Origin: an uncultured Clostridia bacterium
GTDB taxonomy: Bacteria > Bacillota > Clostridia > TANB77 > CAG-508
NCBI GenBank assembly: GCA_944390505.1
Contig: CALXQF010000020.1
Location: forward strand, 1 to 14,351
Length of the DNA stretch: 14,351 nt
Reading direction: 5' to 3'
The translations under genes were made by a program, and so were the position numbers. Within the stretch, counting starts at the first letter, position 1, and each line of letters starts with the position of its first letter. Of this stretch, positions 14,049-14,351 are shown one piece after another. The notes beneath the pieces were generated by a model, which saw nothing but the letters and a program-made list of their open reading frames with translations, searched no databases and was not told the DNA's origin.

Positions 14049-14077
14049 ATATTACTTTATTCACATGAAAAAATCAA
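14049..14077 (-). promoter_or_regulatory. sigma-A promoter of the 50-aa gene
   Basis: On the minus strand, TTGATT (14072-14077, 4 of 6) and TAATAT (14049-14054, 4 of 6) are separated by exactly 17 bases, with the ribosome site about 20 bases further on. The stretch between this promoter and the tRNA terminator (about 14078-14240) shows no gene I can support. Confidence 0.55.
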
Positions 14078-14240
14078 GTAATCTATAATATAAATTTTTA
14101 TTCATTTTGAAAAAGAGTTTCCTTGTTCTAAATTATTATTAAAGGCAGAGCAATTTCACGGAAAGTGTAAAGCAGATTCTTTTTTTTCAAGCATTAATAC
14201 AAAAACGTAATATGTCTAAGTCATAACAATAATTTGTTAA

Positions 14241-14272
14241 AAAAGGAGAATTGATAAAACAATTCTCCTTTT
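14241..14272 (-). terminator. terminator of tRNA-Gln
   Basis: AAAAGGAGAATTG (14241-14253) and CAATTCTCCTTTT (14260-14272) form a perfect 13-bp stem with a six-base loop. On the minus strand it starts four bases after the tRNA CCA end and finishes with six T. Confidence 0.88.
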
Positions 14273-14275
14273 AAT

Positions 14276-14350
14276 TGGTTGGGCTGGATAGATTCGAACT
14301 ATCGCATGCTAGAGTCAAAGTCTAGTGCCTTACCGCTTGGCTACAGCCCA
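14276..14350 (-). tRNA. tRNA-Gln (anticodon TTG), CCA encoded
   Basis: The 75-base gene folds into a full cloverleaf. The acceptor stem is TGGGCTG/CAGCCCA with discriminator A. The D-arm contains AGCGGTAAGGC. The anticodon stem CTAGA/TCTAG encloses loop CTTTGAC with anticodon TTG (plus-strand 14316-14318). The T-arm is GATAG-TTCGAAT-CTATC. The 3' CCA is encoded (14276-14278), and a terminator follows at once, so it ends its transcript. Its promoter, or earlier tRNA genes, would lie beyond the right edge. Confidence 0.96.
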
Positions 14351-14351
14351 A

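Noticed and set aside
13888..14088. Plus-strand 66-codon frame overlapping the 50-aa gene
   Set aside because: It starts at TTG without a ribosome site and runs through the promoter of the minus-strand gene, which has full expression signals.
14147..14156. AGAGCAATTT shared between 872-881 and this position
   Set aside because: Ten A/T-rich bases with no similarity around them; likely chance.
14101..14240. Possible small RNA or riboswitch between the tRNA terminator and the 50-aa gene
   Set aside because: Only a weak hairpin (around GCAATTTCAC / GTGTAAAGC) is visible, with no promoter, terminator or recognised aptamer.
14276..14350. tRNA gene as an integration attachment site
   Set aside because: No integrase and no direct repeat of the tRNA 3' end was seen elsewhere in the window.

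Overview
This is an AT-rich chromosomal segment from a low-GC Gram-positive bacterium. It is probably an anaerobic clostridial lineage (Bacillota, Clostridia-like). The reasons are the SepF/DivIVA/SpoIIIE-type FtsK gene set, strong GGAGG-type ribosome sites, a beta-CASP nuclease, an endonuclease-type MutL and tiny cysteine-rich membrane peptides. No transposase, phage gene or CRISPR array is visible.

Layout. Almost everything is read from the minus strand. From right to left: a tRNA-Gln(UUG) with encoded CCA and its own terminator; a 50-residue arginine/lysine-repeat protein too short for usual gene calling; then, on the plus strand, two tiny cysteine-rich single-helix membrane proteins (42 and 37 aa) that share a perfect bidirectional terminator with the 50-aa gene. 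Next, all on minus: mutL, a small four-helix membrane protein, miaA, a membrane-fusion-type protein, sepF, divIVA, rsmD, a coiled-coil protein of the kind often found beside rsmD, ftsK/spoIIIE (probably started from a TTG codon, giving 797 aa), an unrecognised 521-aa charged protein, and the N-terminal 241 codons of a beta-CASP metallo-beta-lactamase nuclease that runs off the left edge.

How the genes fit together. sepF, divIVA and ftsK serve septum placement, Z-ring anchoring and chromosome translocation. mutL, miaA, rsmD and the nuclease serve DNA repair and RNA modification or processing. sepF and rsmD each have a good sigma-A promoter, and each promoter is preceded by a phased array of T(G/T)TAA(T/C) hexamers with an 11-bp period. 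This is the architecture of an OmpR/PhoB-family response-regulator site. Read on the plus strand the hexamers match the WalR consensus TGTWAH-N5-TGTWAH; read on the minus strand they partly match a PhoP box. If real, one two-component system would control both division-related transcription units.

The second unusual element is a ~90-bp palindromic repeat present three times (2594-2682, 5275-5364 inverted, 10358-10448). Each copy lies in a gap between co-directional genes and is built from ACTGACA-N3-TGTCAGT hairpins nested inside GGGACGT/ACGTCCC arms. It looks like a REP/MITE-type dispersed family with no mobilising gene in the window.
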